DNA of 64,000 nucleotides, from assembly GCA_965222695.1 (NCBI GenBank), contig OZ244967.1, forward strand, positions 2,356,001 through 2,420,000, given 5' to 3'. This document shows, piece after piece, positions 52,683-62,600 of this stretch; within the stretch, counting starts at the first letter, position 1; every line of letters begins with the position of its first letter. Origin of the DNA: UBA7957 sp965222695 (GTDB lineage Bacteria > Pseudomonadota > Gammaproteobacteria > Granulosicoccales > Granulosicoccaceae). The notes beneath the pieces are model-generated. The model saw only the letters and a list, made by a program, of their open reading frames with translations. It did not search any database and was not told the origin of the DNA. Both the position numbers and the translations under genes were made by a program.

Positions 52683-53495
52683 TTAAAAATTGCGGGATAG
52701 CCAATCGGCGACCCGTTTCATCATGATGTCTTTGTCTTTTCTGATCTTGTAGGTATGATCAGCCCGCTCGTAGTATTCAATCTCCATACTTTCAAGAAAA
52801 GGCTGCCCCCTGAAAGTATCTCTGAATTGGTCCCGATAGGAGTTATAGGAGGCAACCCCACCGCTATATATATTGAGAAATTTAACACCGCGTTCATGCA
52901 GGCGGTTCAGTTGTTTGCAGAGTTCGCTTTTTGGCGGCAAAACCCAATCGTACTCTTCATCGTCGACAATATCAGTGAGTGAATCTACCTGACCGTTTAG
53001 CCAGCGTTTGAAAAAGCTCAAAATTCTGCTCATATCCAGAATACGCCATTTATAGCGCATCCAGGTCCCTTTAAGGGAAGCATAACCGTAGCCATCCAGC
53101 CAGACGTTGCCAACGACCCTTTCATCTTCTACGGCTATTTTGTAGCCGTTCTCCGCGCCCGTACAAAGCCCGATGGTCACAAATTGATGGAATTTGTATT
53201 GTCTCTGCATGAAGTCCAGAGCCGCTTGCATATCCTTGACAACAGCCTGATGATGACTCATAGAAGATTTGATCTTTATGCTATCCCCCAATCCGGCAAA
53301 ATCGAATCTAAACAGTGTATATCCCGATGCGCTTAAATAACGCGCAAAATCCTTATTCAGATCGAATGGCCCGACTTTGTGCAACACACCGGCATTAAGT
53401 AGAATAATACAAACATTAAACCGGTTAACTTCCGGCAGCGTCGCTATGCCATGAAGATTTTTTTTGTCCCCGAAAGCGTGGATAAGTTCACGCAT
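52683..53495 (-). CDS. Alpha/beta hydrolase with Cys at the nucleophile position
   Basis: A 270-aa protein. The nucleophile elbow is TIGLCTGAEN with Cys111 in place of Ser; the acid/His part is near the C-terminus (ERADHTYK). YTLFRFDFAGLGDS is the typical strand before it. It resembles the hydrolase pairs found with exosortase systems and acyl-AMP ligases. Its ATG directly follows the stop of the frameshifted hydrolase frame upstream, so the two were one coupled pair. It is the last gene of the PKS-NRPS operon, which lacks a thioesterase domain in view, so release or editing of the product is possible. Confidence 0.83.
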   Translation of the reverse strand: MRELIHAFGDKKNLHGIATLPEVNRFNVCIILLNAGVLHKVGPFDLNKDFARYLSASGYTLFRFDFAGLGDSIKIKSSMSHHQAVVKDMQAALDFMQRQYKFHQFVTIGLCTGAENGYKIAVEDERVVGNVWLDGYGYASLKGTWMRYKWRILDMSRILSFFKRWLNGQVDSLTDIVDDEEYDWVLPPKSELCKQLNRLHERGVKFLNIYSGGVASYNSYRDQFRDTFRGQPFLESMEIEYYERADHTYKIRKDKDIMMKRVADWLSRNF

Positions 53496-54280
53496 TCAAC
53501 TTATCTCTGCGCAGATATGGGCACATATATTGTTGCTCGTAAAGGATACTTCTATTGCCTGCAGTACATCCCATTCCCCCATGTCGGGAACAACTTGCGA
53601 TTTAATATCGCCTTGGTAGCCATCGACATATTTGTCTACAATCTCATTTTTTCTAGAATTTACAATACTGACAGGGCAAACGATGGGGGAAAACTCTGCA
53701 ACGTACGAGATTCCAGCTCCGCCAGAAATTGTGGCGAGTATTGATAACCCAGGATTTCGTATTCTGCGGTCTCCTCTTGGGCCCGGGGATGTAAATAATA
53801 AAAAGTACTCTGCAAAAGTCTGTTGTGTGTTTCTTTCAGGGACTCAATATAGCGGGCGCCATCCAGAACCGGATCCCACATAATTAATTTTTTAAACTCG
53901 ACGTCAGTACTTGCCATGGCTGCCAGCAAGGCCCCCAGTCTTAAGCCAATGACACAAACGCGATTCTGACCTGACAAAACTTGCAATTCCTCACAGGCTG
54001 TCTGTATATCACGACACAACGCGGATAAACTGATATTGTGGAACTCGCCCGACGAATCACCGGTTCCTCGATAATCGAATCGCAACACATGATAACCCTC
54101 CCGGGCAAGCCTGTCTGCCAACCGCCTAAAGGTTCGGTGGCTCCTTATGTATTCATGTCCGACCGGATTACATAAGAGTACGGCAGTCGTTCTGTACTGG
54201 TTGTTTTGCGGTGAATGGCTTACACCGTATAGTGGTTCAGAGCTATCACCGAAAAAGAATGGTAGCATGGCAATCGTCAA
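53496..54280 (-). pseudogene. Alpha/beta hydrolase with apparent frameshift
   Basis: The intact frame 54280 (or ATG 54268) to 53660 encodes about 206 aa: HVLRFDYRGTGDSSGEF, then an elbow GLRLGA with Arg114 where the nucleophile is expected, then a tail that stops early. The missing end continues in another frame: CPVSIVNSRKNEIVDKYVDG followed by QGDIKSQVVPDMGEWDV, to a TGA at 53496-53498 directly before the next ATG. One added base in the run GGGGGAAAA (53685-53693) would restore a protein of about 261 aa. This may be real decay, slippage, or a sequencing error in the homopolymers. The GLRLGA form occurs in exosortase-associated hydrolases. Confidence 0.75.
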
Positions 54281-54307
54281 CGCATAGGGGTTTTGGACAC
54301 AATCAAT

Positions 54308-55432
54308 TTACCCGAAAAGCTTCGCAAGCAAGCCTTTTTTTGCTCCGGGTTCGCTAACCGCCTTTGCTGCTGCGTTTTCTTTCACTTGAAGATCCGTTAT
54401 CTTGGCAGCAATATGCTCGAGGGAATCCAAGAGCAGGTCACGGGGACTGAGTTTCACATTAAATCGATGACTTACCCTGATAATCACTTGCATGGACAAC
54501 AAGGAGTGACCACCAAGCTCAAAAAAGTTATCGTACAACCCGACCTTGTCGACACCAATCAATTCCTTCCAGACATCAGCTAACCAGGCTTCCTGCTCCG
54601 TTACAGGCTCTTTATGTTCCGACTCATTATCTGCAACCGAGAAACTATCCGGTAAGGCGTTTCTATCCAGTTTCCCGTTCTGAGTTTTCGGCAGAGTATC
54701 AATATCAACAATATATTGCGGAATCATAAAAGATGGTATCCAGTTCCGCAGAAAACTGCGAATCTCCGTCGACGTTAAAGGCTGTTCCTTCCAAACGACA
54801 TAAGCGACCAGTCTTGCATCACCGTTGCTTTGCTCCCTGATGGCCAGAGCGCAGTCCTGAACACCCTCATGCTTACGCATAAATGTCTCAATCTCTCCCA
54901 GCTCCAGTCTATAACCACGAAGTTTAACCTGGTTATCCAGACGCCCCAGGTACTCAAGGCTGCCGTCTCGTCTATAGCGCACCTTATCACCGGTTCGATA
55001 GAGCTTGCCGGCCGCTGCGAAAGGATCCTTGATAAACCTGTCCTCGGTCAATTCCGGCCGATTCATATAACCCAGGGTGACACCTTGCCCACCAATGCAG
55101 AGTTCTCCCTCAACACCCTGGGGTACTGGTTGACAATACTCATCGAGTATATATAACTGAGTGTTGGCAACGGGCTCTCCCAGGCTGATAGCCCGCTCAG
55201 GATCGTCTATTCTTTCGCAACTCGACCACACCGTGGTTTCGGTCGGACCGTACATATTCCACAACTCACTGCCGGTGTCACAGATTTGTCCGGCCAGGTC
55301 TTTGGGCAGCGCCTCTCCTCCACACAGTACTTTCAGCGGTTGTTTATTATCCCAACTCGAACCCAGCAACATTCGCCAGCTTGAGGGCGTCGCCTGCATC
55401 ACGGTAATTTGATTTGATGCTATCAATTCCAA
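54308..55432 (-). CDS. NRPS fragment: C-terminal part of adenylation domain, then PCP (second synthase, after in-frame TAG)
   Basis: An open stretch of about 375 codons following the TAG at 55448-55450 in the same frame as the upstream NRPS part; a TTG at 55432 is the first possible start. It has the adenylation motifs ITVMQATPSSWRML, ELWNMYGPTETTVWSS, YRTGDKVRYRRDGSLEYLGR and QNGKLDRNALP, with the A10 Lys. A carrier domain follows, with FFELGGHSLLSMQV and the phosphopantetheine Ser. No thioesterase or further domain comes after. It is part of one NRPS with 55448-57703, unless translation restarts inside the A domain. Confidence 0.87.
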   Translation of the reverse strand: MELIASNQITVMQATPSSWRMLLGSSWDNKQPLKVLCGGEALPKDLAGQICDTGSELWNMYGPTETTVWSSCERIDDPERAISLGEPVANTQLYILDEYCQPVPQGVEGELCIGGQGVTLGYMNRPELTEDRFIKDPFAAAGKLYRTGDKVRYRRDGSLEYLGRLDNQVKLRGYRLELGEIETFMRKHEGVQDCALAIREQSNGDARLVAYVVWKEQPLTSTEIRSFLRNWIPSFMIPQYIVDIDTLPKTQNGKLDRNALPDSFSVADNESEHKEPVTEQEAWLADVWKELIGVDKVGLYDNFFELGGHSLLSMQVIIRVSHRFNVKLSPRDLLLDSLEHIAAKITDLQVKENAAAKAVSEPGAKKGLLAKLFG

Positions 55433-55447
55433 TAAACGCCTGCCATC

Positions 55448-55450
55448 CTA
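55448..55450 (-). other. In-frame TAG inside the second NRPS adenylation domain
   Basis: The minus-strand codons read GAA GAG GCT TAG GAT GGC AGG. The homologous place in the first NRPS reads EESVDGRR, so only one codon is replaced and the frame is kept. CAG to TAG is the simplest origin. Confidence 0.9.
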
Positions 55451-57703
55451 AGCCTCTTCACGGCCCGCAATGACAACGGTTCCCCCACCAATCAGTGGTA
55501 GATACAACTCCAGTACTGCAATATCAAATGACAGAGTGGTTACCGCCAGCAATCGATCTTCTTGATTAAGCCCGGGTCTTTCCAGCATGCTTTGTAGAAA
55601 ATTACTGACCGCACCATGAGGCACCATGACACCTTTGGGTTTTCCCGTTGAACCGGATGTGTAAATCACGTAGGCAATAGTATCGCTACTGATCGAAATA
55701 TCCAGGCTTGCAGATGATAATTCCGGTAAGGTTTTCTGCAACTCTTGGATATCAAAGACTTTATCGACATCCGTGAACAGATTTGCGTAGCTTTGCTGGG
55801 TGATGAGATACTTGATACCAGCATCCTGCGCCATGTAGTGCAATCGCTCGGTCGGGTATTCCGGATCCATCGGCACATAAGCACAACCGGCTTTGAGAAT
55901 ACCCAGCAATGCGATCAACATCTGCTCGGAACGATCCAGACATAAGCCGATCAAACTGCCGGGACTGACGCCCGACTTCAACAGATAGCGTCCCAGTTGA
56001 TTCGAGCGGGCTTCAAGTTCAGCGTAATTGACACTTTTCCCACTAGCTATTACTGCTGTTTTTTCGCTCGCTTCAACCGCTTTTCTTGAAATCAACTCAG
56101 CGAGAAAAACGCTCTGCTCGTAATCGCGTCCGGTCATATCGTATCGCTCGGCTATGCCGCGCATTTCATCTTCGGATAGAAGAGAAACCTCGGATAAAGG
56201 TTTATCGAGCTGCCCTTTTATCCGCGTCAGCAAAGCCACAAAGTGGCTGCCCATTTGCCGTATAGTGGCAGATTCAAACAAGGCACTGGCGTACTCTATC
56301 ACGACCTCAAGGCCATCTCGGCTCTTAGCGATATCGATGGCGATATCTGTACGCGCGTGATTTGACTGTGGATGATCCGGACTGATCTGCAGTTTTTTTG
56401 ATGATAGCTGACAGTCACTCTCATCCTGGTAGGTCAATAAAACCTGAAACAAGGGTGAGCGGCTGGTGTCTCTGTCCGGATTGATTTCTTCCACCAGCCG
56501 TTCAAAGGGTAAATCCTGATTGGAATAGGCGTCCAGGCAGGTGGATTTTATACTCGACAACAAGGTCCTGACACTGGCGGAGGCATCCAGTTTTGTCCGC
56601 AGTACCAGTGTATTGGCAAAGCAACCGATCAGTTTCTGCAGTGCCTCCTGGGAGCGATTGGCTATGGGTGTCCCCACGCATAAATCCACTGTCTCGGAAT
56701 ATTTATACAAGACGATTTTCAGCGCTGTTAACAGAAGCATAAAAAGCGATACATCTTCCGAGCGACTGAGCTCGATGAGTTCTGCAACCTGCTCTGCCGA
56801 CACCTCAAATTGCTCGGTGGCCCCGGCGAAATCCTGAAATTTCGGGCGGACCTTGTCCAGCGGCAGCTCAATCGGACCCGCTAAATCGCTTAGTTGATCT
56901 TTCCAGTATTCAAGTTGTCGTTCGATTATCGGCCCTTCACTCCACTGTTTCTGCCAAACACTGAAATCAGCATATTGGAGCGGCAATGCCTCAAGACTTT
57001 CCGCCTGTCCTTCCGTCAAGGCATTGTACATCGCCAATAATTCTGAAAAAAAGATAGCGATTGACCCGCCATCAAAAATAATATGGTGAAAACAGACAGC
57101 AAGATAGTACTCTTCGGCACCGGTCTGATACAGATTGGCCCGAATCAGGGGGTCATGCTTGAGATCGAAAGGCTTGCCAGCAAACGCTTGCAGGGATTTT
57201 TGCAATTCTGACTCGGTATCCGACGAATCTGTCAGGGGAATCAAGACGACTTCCATGCTCAGATCGGTGTGAATCCGCTGGATAGCATCAGAGTCAGCGA
57301 CGACGAAATTGGTTCTCAGAATCTCGTGCCGGGCAATCATCCCATTAAAGGCATCTCGGAGGGCTGTAATATTCAGTACACCTTTTATCCTGAAACCCAG
57401 CGGAATATTATAAGCCGCCAGCCCCGGTGCGAATTGATCCAGGAACCAAAAACGCTGTTGTGAAAAAGAAAGCGGTAGCTCTGTTTTGCGCTCCACCGTG
57501 GATAGTGGCGGTAAAGCCTGAATATCAGCCTCCCTGGACGATTGCAAAAGCTCAATAAGTTGCGCTTTATTTTGCTTAAGTTGATGCTTCAGGTTCTCTG
57601 TTAAGAATCCTTTAGGGGCATTGATCCTTAGATTCTCACCGTCAAGTTCAAGTTTGATATTTAACCGTTTCAGTTCGAGAAGCAACTCCGCGCTCGTCAT
57701 CAT
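55448..57703 (-). CDS. NRPS: TubC docking, condensation, first part of adenylation (ends at in-frame TAG)
   Basis: A 751-aa open part. Residues about 1-55 look like a TubC-type N-terminal docking domain (SAELLLELKRLNIKLELDGE). The condensation domain follows, with LPLSFSQQRFWFLDQ and the HHxxxDG catalytic motif CFHHIIFDGGS. The adenylation domain then begins, with IYTSGSTGKPKGVMVPH. It stops at TAG in the A domain, 17 codons after the SFDIAVLELYLPLIGGG region, and continues in frame downstream. Its ATG overlaps the stop of the preceding synthase (ATGATG/TGA), which shows a genuine gene boundary there, and the docking domain explains how the two synthases interact. Confidence 0.9.
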   Translation of the reverse strand: MMTSAELLLELKRLNIKLELDGENLRINAPKGFLTENLKHQLKQNKAQLIELLQSSREADIQALPPLSTVERKTELPLSFSQQRFWFLDQFAPGLAAYNIPLGFRIKGVLNITALRDAFNGMIARHEILRTNFVVADSDAIQRIHTDLSMEVVLIPLTDSSDTESELQKSLQAFAGKPFDLKHDPLIRANLYQTGAEEYYLAVCFHHIIFDGGSIAIFFSELLAMYNALTEGQAESLEALPLQYADFSVWQKQWSEGPIIERQLEYWKDQLSDLAGPIELPLDKVRPKFQDFAGATEQFEVSAEQVAELIELSRSEDVSLFMLLLTALKIVLYKYSETVDLCVGTPIANRSQEALQKLIGCFANTLVLRTKLDASASVRTLLSSIKSTCLDAYSNQDLPFERLVEEINPDRDTSRSPLFQVLLTYQDESDCQLSSKKLQISPDHPQSNHARTDIAIDIAKSRDGLEVVIEYASALFESATIRQMGSHFVALLTRIKGQLDKPLSEVSLLSEDEMRGIAERYDMTGRDYEQSVFLAELISRKAVEASEKTAVIASGKSVNYAELEARSNQLGRYLLKSGVSPGSLIGLCLDRSEQMLIALLGILKAGCAYVPMDPEYPTERLHYMAQDAGIKYLITQQSYANLFTDVDKVFDIQELQKTLPELSSASLDISISSDTIAYVIYTSGSTGKPKGVMVPHGAVSNFLQSMLERPGLNQEDRLLAVTTLSFDIAVLELYLPLIGGGTVVIAGREEA

Positions 57704-59595
57704 ATGACCAGATCCTCTCTCTCATCACCATAGTCAGGCTTGGCATCTTCGGTCAGACCTTCTATCAGGTCTGACTGGTTCTTCAACGTCGGATTCGAAA
57801 ATAATACTCTGAGGTTCAAATGAATGTTGTAGTACTTATATATTTCAGCCGAGAGTTTCACTGCCAAAAGCGAGTGCCCGCCAAGTTCAAAGAAATCGTC
57901 ATTCAGGCCCGGTTTTTCCACACGCAAAATATCCGACCACATAACTGACAATTGTCGCTCCACTTCGGTTTCAGGTGCCAGATACTCTAGCGAGAGTGAT
58001 TTTAGATCGGGCATGGGCAAGGACAAACGATCGACCTTACCGGCCGGGGTCAAAGGAAAGCTTTCCAGGGCAACGAAATACTGCGGTATCATATAATCCG
58101 GCAAAAACCTTTGCAGGTATTCCCGCAGTCGGCGGTCACCCCCATCAATCTCTTGCTTGGTAATATAGTAGGCGACTAATCGGTTATCACCCGCTGCATA
58201 TTCCTTGTTGGCCAAGACGGACTCTTCTACACCCGGATGGCCGGCAAGGGCGTTTTCTATCTCTCCCAGTTCAATTCTGAATCCCCGGATTTTTACCTGA
58301 TTATCCAGGCGACCGAAGCATTCAATATTGCCGTCAGCTCTATAACGCGCCTGGTCGCCGGTTCGGTAGAGCCTGGCATCAGGCAGATCACTGAACGGAT
58401 TGTCGACAAACCGTTGGGAAGTCAGTTCGGGACGATTAAGATAGCAATCGGCCAGACCTTGACCGCCTATGTACAATTCGCCGGGGATCCCGACGGGTAC
58501 GGGCTGTTGGTTCCGGTCTAATATATAGAGTTGGGTATTGTGGATGGGCCGACCGATAAGAATATCTGCGTCGGCGGCTTTTACTTGATAAACCGTTGAC
58601 CAAACCGTGGTTTCGGTCGGACCATACATATTCCAGAGTTCTGATGCCCGTGCACTCAGCGCGGATGATAAATCTTTGCTCAAGGCCTCACCGCCGCTGA
58701 GAATTTTTATAGGCTGCTTCCAGGCCGTATCCGACTGCAACAGCATACGCCAGGTCGCAGGAGTCGCCTGCATCACACTGACATCATACTTTTCCATCAA
58801 AGCGACTATTCTCCGACCATCGACGGATTCTTCCTGCCCGGCAATGACAAGGCTGCCTCCTGTTATCAGCGGCAGGTAAAGCTCCAGCACAGCAATATCG
58901 AACGACAGGGTCGTAACTGCCAGCAGTGTATCATCCTGACTGAATCCCGGCCGAACAGACATACTTTTGAGAAAATTCACCACCGCGGCGTGTGGAATCA
59001 CCACGCCTTTAGGCTTGCCCGTCGATCCTGAGGTGTAAATCACATAGGCGGTACTATCCTGCGTGACTGCGATCGCGGGATTTACCGACGAATATGCCTC
59101 AATATCCGCCCTTTCTGTATCCATTATAACTGTTGGAATCTTACTTTCCCGCCCGAGCTGAGCGGAAAAACGGCCGGACAAATCTGAATCCAGAATCAGT
59201 ACGGCCGGATTTGAATCTTCAACCATATAAGCCAGGCGTTCCTGGGGATAGTCAGGGTCGAGTGGCAGATATGCCCCACCCGCTTTCATGACTCCCAACA
59301 AGGCGAGCATCATACCGGCCCGACGATGCAGGCATATTCCCACCAATTTACCGGGCCCTACGCCCAAATCAAGTAAGCGACGTGCCATTTGATTTGCCCG
59401 TTTGTCCAATTCACCGTAACTGAGTTCTTCATAGGGGAAACGCCCCTTGTCAGATTTAACCGCTATCTTATCGGGTGTTCGGGCAGCCTGCTGTTCAAAC
59501 AGATGATGAAGACACAGTTTCAGTGAATATTGCAACTGTGTCTGATTCCATTCGTGGAGTAGCATACGACTATCGCTTGCCGACAAGACAGGCAA
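57700..59595 (-). CDS. NRPS part: adenylation and PCP (first synthase, after in-frame TAG)
   Basis: An open stretch of 631 codons in the same frame as the upstream PKS/NRPS part, separated from it by TAG at 59599-59601; a TTG at 59595 is the first possible start. The A domain is complete: HHLFEQQAARTPDKIAV, YVIYTSGSTGKPKGVVIPH, NMYGPTETTVWST, YRTGDQARYRADGNIECFGR, and LTPAGKVDRLSLP with the A10 Lys. The PCP has DDFFELGGHSLLAVKLS. The break lies in the linker between C and A, so an independently started protein would still have whole domains. The two A domains are alike in the specificity region; I do not predict the amino acid. Confidence 0.88.
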   Translation of the reverse strand: MPVLSASDSRMLLHEWNQTQLQYSLKLCLHHLFEQQAARTPDKIAVKSDKGRFPYEELSYGELDKRANQMARRLLDLGVGPGKLVGICLHRRAGMMLALLGVMKAGGAYLPLDPDYPQERLAYMVEDSNPAVLILDSDLSGRFSAQLGRESKIPTVIMDTERADIEAYSSVNPAIAVTQDSTAYVIYTSGSTGKPKGVVIPHAAVVNFLKSMSVRPGFSQDDTLLAVTTLSFDIAVLELYLPLITGGSLVIAGQEESVDGRRIVALMEKYDVSVMQATPATWRMLLQSDTAWKQPIKILSGGEALSKDLSSALSARASELWNMYGPTETTVWSTVYQVKAADADILIGRPIHNTQLYILDRNQQPVPVGIPGELYIGGQGLADCYLNRPELTSQRFVDNPFSDLPDARLYRTGDQARYRADGNIECFGRLDNQVKIRGFRIELGEIENALAGHPGVEESVLANKEYAAGDNRLVAYYITKQEIDGGDRRLREYLQRFLPDYMIPQYFVALESFPLTPAGKVDRLSLPMPDLKSLSLEYLAPETEVERQLSVMWSDILRVEKPGLNDDFFELGGHSLLAVKLSAEIYKYYNIHLNLRVLFSNPTLKNQSDLIEGLTEDAKPDYGDEREDLVI

Positions 59596-59598
59596 ATC

Positions 59599-59601
59599 CT
59601 A
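59599..59601 (-). other. In-frame TAG in the C-A linker of the first synthase
   Basis: The minus-strand codons read AAG ACC CTG TAG GAT TTG CCT. The frame continues as DLPVLSASDSRMLLHEWNQT, the usual linker before an A domain. A single-codon change, not a frameshift. Confidence 0.9.
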
Positions 59602-62600
59602 CAGGGTCTTTTCAGCATTGGCGAGTACAGCTTGTAATAACAGTTGATAAAGCTCCATCCAGCGAGAAATTGTTGCAGCGTCAAACAGATCGCGGTTATA
59701 GGTACAGTTAAACTGCATCTGATCGCCGTGTACAGCTATATCGAGAAACAAGTCAAAAATCTCGAAGCGACGTTCATTACTACCAATCCGGACATCCAGA
59801 TGCTTGAACTTGACACCGGGATCGACTATATCGACATTGAATACCACCGACACCAGGGGGTTACGGCTGGGCTCTTTCGGCAGATCCAGTTCCGCGATCA
59901 AATCACCGTAGCTGAAAAAAGGGTGCTCAAATGCGTCGAACACCATAGTTCGGGCGGTTTGCAGCAAATTTGAAAACGAATCCCTACCCTTAAGTCGACT
60001 TCTTAAAGGTAAAAAGCTAACGCAATGTCCGACCAGATTATCATTATCAGCCTGCAGTTGTCCCGCAACAGGAATGCCGATATTAAAATCTGTTTGTTGA
60101 CTGATCCGAAAAAGCAAGGTCTGAAAAACCGCCAACAAAACATGGTATGGTGTGACCCCATGCGTTTTAGCCAGCTCATTGACCGCTTTGTAAGTTCCCG
60201 GCGTCGAATCCATCGCCACACAATCGGCACTGAAAGTTTTAACTGGCGGCCGTGGCCGGTCAAGAGGTAAATCCAAGCCGGGAGCAGGAACTTTGTGTAG
60301 CTTTAACCAATAGTTTTTATCCTGCTCTCTTCTATTAAGCTGCTCGTCTTGCTGCAGCCAGTGAACATAGTCACCAAACTGCAACACTTCACTGTTGAGT
60401 TGATTTTTTTCACCATTGTACAGGCGTCCCAGATGTTGCAATAGTAGACTGCAAGACCAACCGTCACTGACAATATGATGCGCTGTGATGGTTATCTGAT
60501 GTTCTTCTTCGTTGAGCCTGATAATACCAAAGCGAACCAGAGGCCCTTGCTGCAAATCGAAAGCCAATGTTACGTCTTCTAACGCGATCTGCTTAATCTT
60601 ATCGGCTTGCTCGCGGTGATTGAGGCCGGACAGATCTTGATATTCCAGTGCTACACAGTCAAGTTTCGGCTTGATGACGGCAATTCCTTCAGCGGAAATT
60701 GTCATACGCAATGAATCGTGCAGATTAACCAATTCAACCATTGCCTCCTCAAGAACCGGCCGGTCAAGAGATCCCCTCAAGCGAATGGTATTGGAAAGAT
60801 TGTAGGCGCAGCTGGCGTCCTCACCCATTTGTACCGCTAACCAGATTTCCTGTTGCGATGTCGTCAAGGTAAACGAATCCTGTCCACCAGCCGAGCTTGA
60901 TGTTTGACTGTCGCAAACAAGCGTTCGATCCTTATTGCCGTCCAGCGAAGGCAAGAACTCGTGCTGTTGCATCCACCGTGCGGCCGGCTCAAATTTATTG
61001 ATCAGCAACTCAATATCTTCGTCCGTGTGGGCAAGAGTCAGAAAAAACGAACCAGCATCCAATATATGTATACCCTGCAGGCGCAGGTAGTAGAAATACA
61101 AGGGGTTGTAGCGAGAATCGGTCAAAAACTCCAGATACATCATCGAACCGCAATGCTGCAAATACATAGGCACTTGCATTGAATCGAAGCAGGCATTGAC
61201 GGTTGCAGCAAAATAATCGGACCGTTTATTCAATTGATTATACAGATCCGCCCCCTGCTCTTTGATACTAAGCACGACGGCTTTGGCAGCCGCCACAGTC
61301 AGCGGATGTCTGACGAAAGTTCCGGCAAAATAAGTGACACCGGCCTCGGGAACGGAATCATCCCCGAACTGCCACGTGCCGCCATCCAGTGCATCCATAT
61401 ACCGGCTTCGGCCGGCCAGCATACCAAGCGGCATACCACCACCGATAATCTTCCCGTAGGTGCACAAATCGGCGTCTATACCATACCAACCCTGGGCACC
61501 ACGCGGATGCAACCTGAAACCGGTAATGACCTCGTCAAAGATCAACACGACCGAATTTTTCTCCGTCCAGTCGCGTAGTTGTTTTAGAAATTCTACCGGC
61601 TGCAGATCTGGTTGACGGCTTTGCACAGGCTCCACCATCACAGCAGCCACTTCATCGGCGATTTGTTCCAGAATCTCAAAACAGTCCGGATCACCGTAAT
61701 CCAGTATGACAATATTGTCCACAGCAGCAGGCGGTACACCAGGTGCGGCCGGTAAGGTCTTGAGTTTGCTCATTGATCCGGCGCGGCGGGATACGACCTC
61801 GTCAAAAATACCGTGATAGTCCTGAGCAAACATAACAACTTTATTATTGCCTGTAACGGTGCGCGCTATACGCATGGCTGCCAATACGGCCTCCGAACCT
61901 GTATTACAGAAAGTCGCACACTCCATTCCCGTAATTTCGCAGACTCCGGCAGCCACTTCGCCGGCCAGATGGCATTGCGGTCCAATTTGCATACCGGACT
62001 CGAGCTGGTGCGTAATCGCATCATTTATAAAGGGCATATTGTGGCCAAAAAAAACCGAACCGAAGCCGCTCTGCACATCAAGGTATTCATTGCCGTCGAT
62101 GTCCCACATTCTGGACCCGGCACTGCGTTGGGTAACCAGTGGGTAGACCATTTCCTTCCAGGTTTTGTTAAAACTGGAAATACTGCGCGGATCGGCGAAA
62201 TAGCGGCAATGCTTCTGCGCATAAGCTTTGGATCGGCCGGATTTTTCCACATAGGCCGAAACAAGCGCATCCAGTGCGGCACGATTGGCCGCGGAGACGC
62301 TATCCTGGGCGCTTTTATTGATTTGCCTCCAAGGTCCGTGCTTGTCTTTAATTTCCGCCATCGGCTCCGTTTTCGGGGTCGCTGCCGGAACTCCCTGATC
62401 CGCTGTCGTATTAACAGGACGAGACTCGGCACCCAATGCGGCACTGGCCTCGGCAAGCGCCGCGACCTGTTGTGATAGCAGTTTGATCTGTTGATTGATC
62501 AGATGATGTAAAGGATCAGCCGAGCTTGACTGGGTCCCATTTGTGAGCGGCAAGGTCCCCGCTTGCTGCACTGACATCGGTGTCTCCGCGACGGCTTGCA

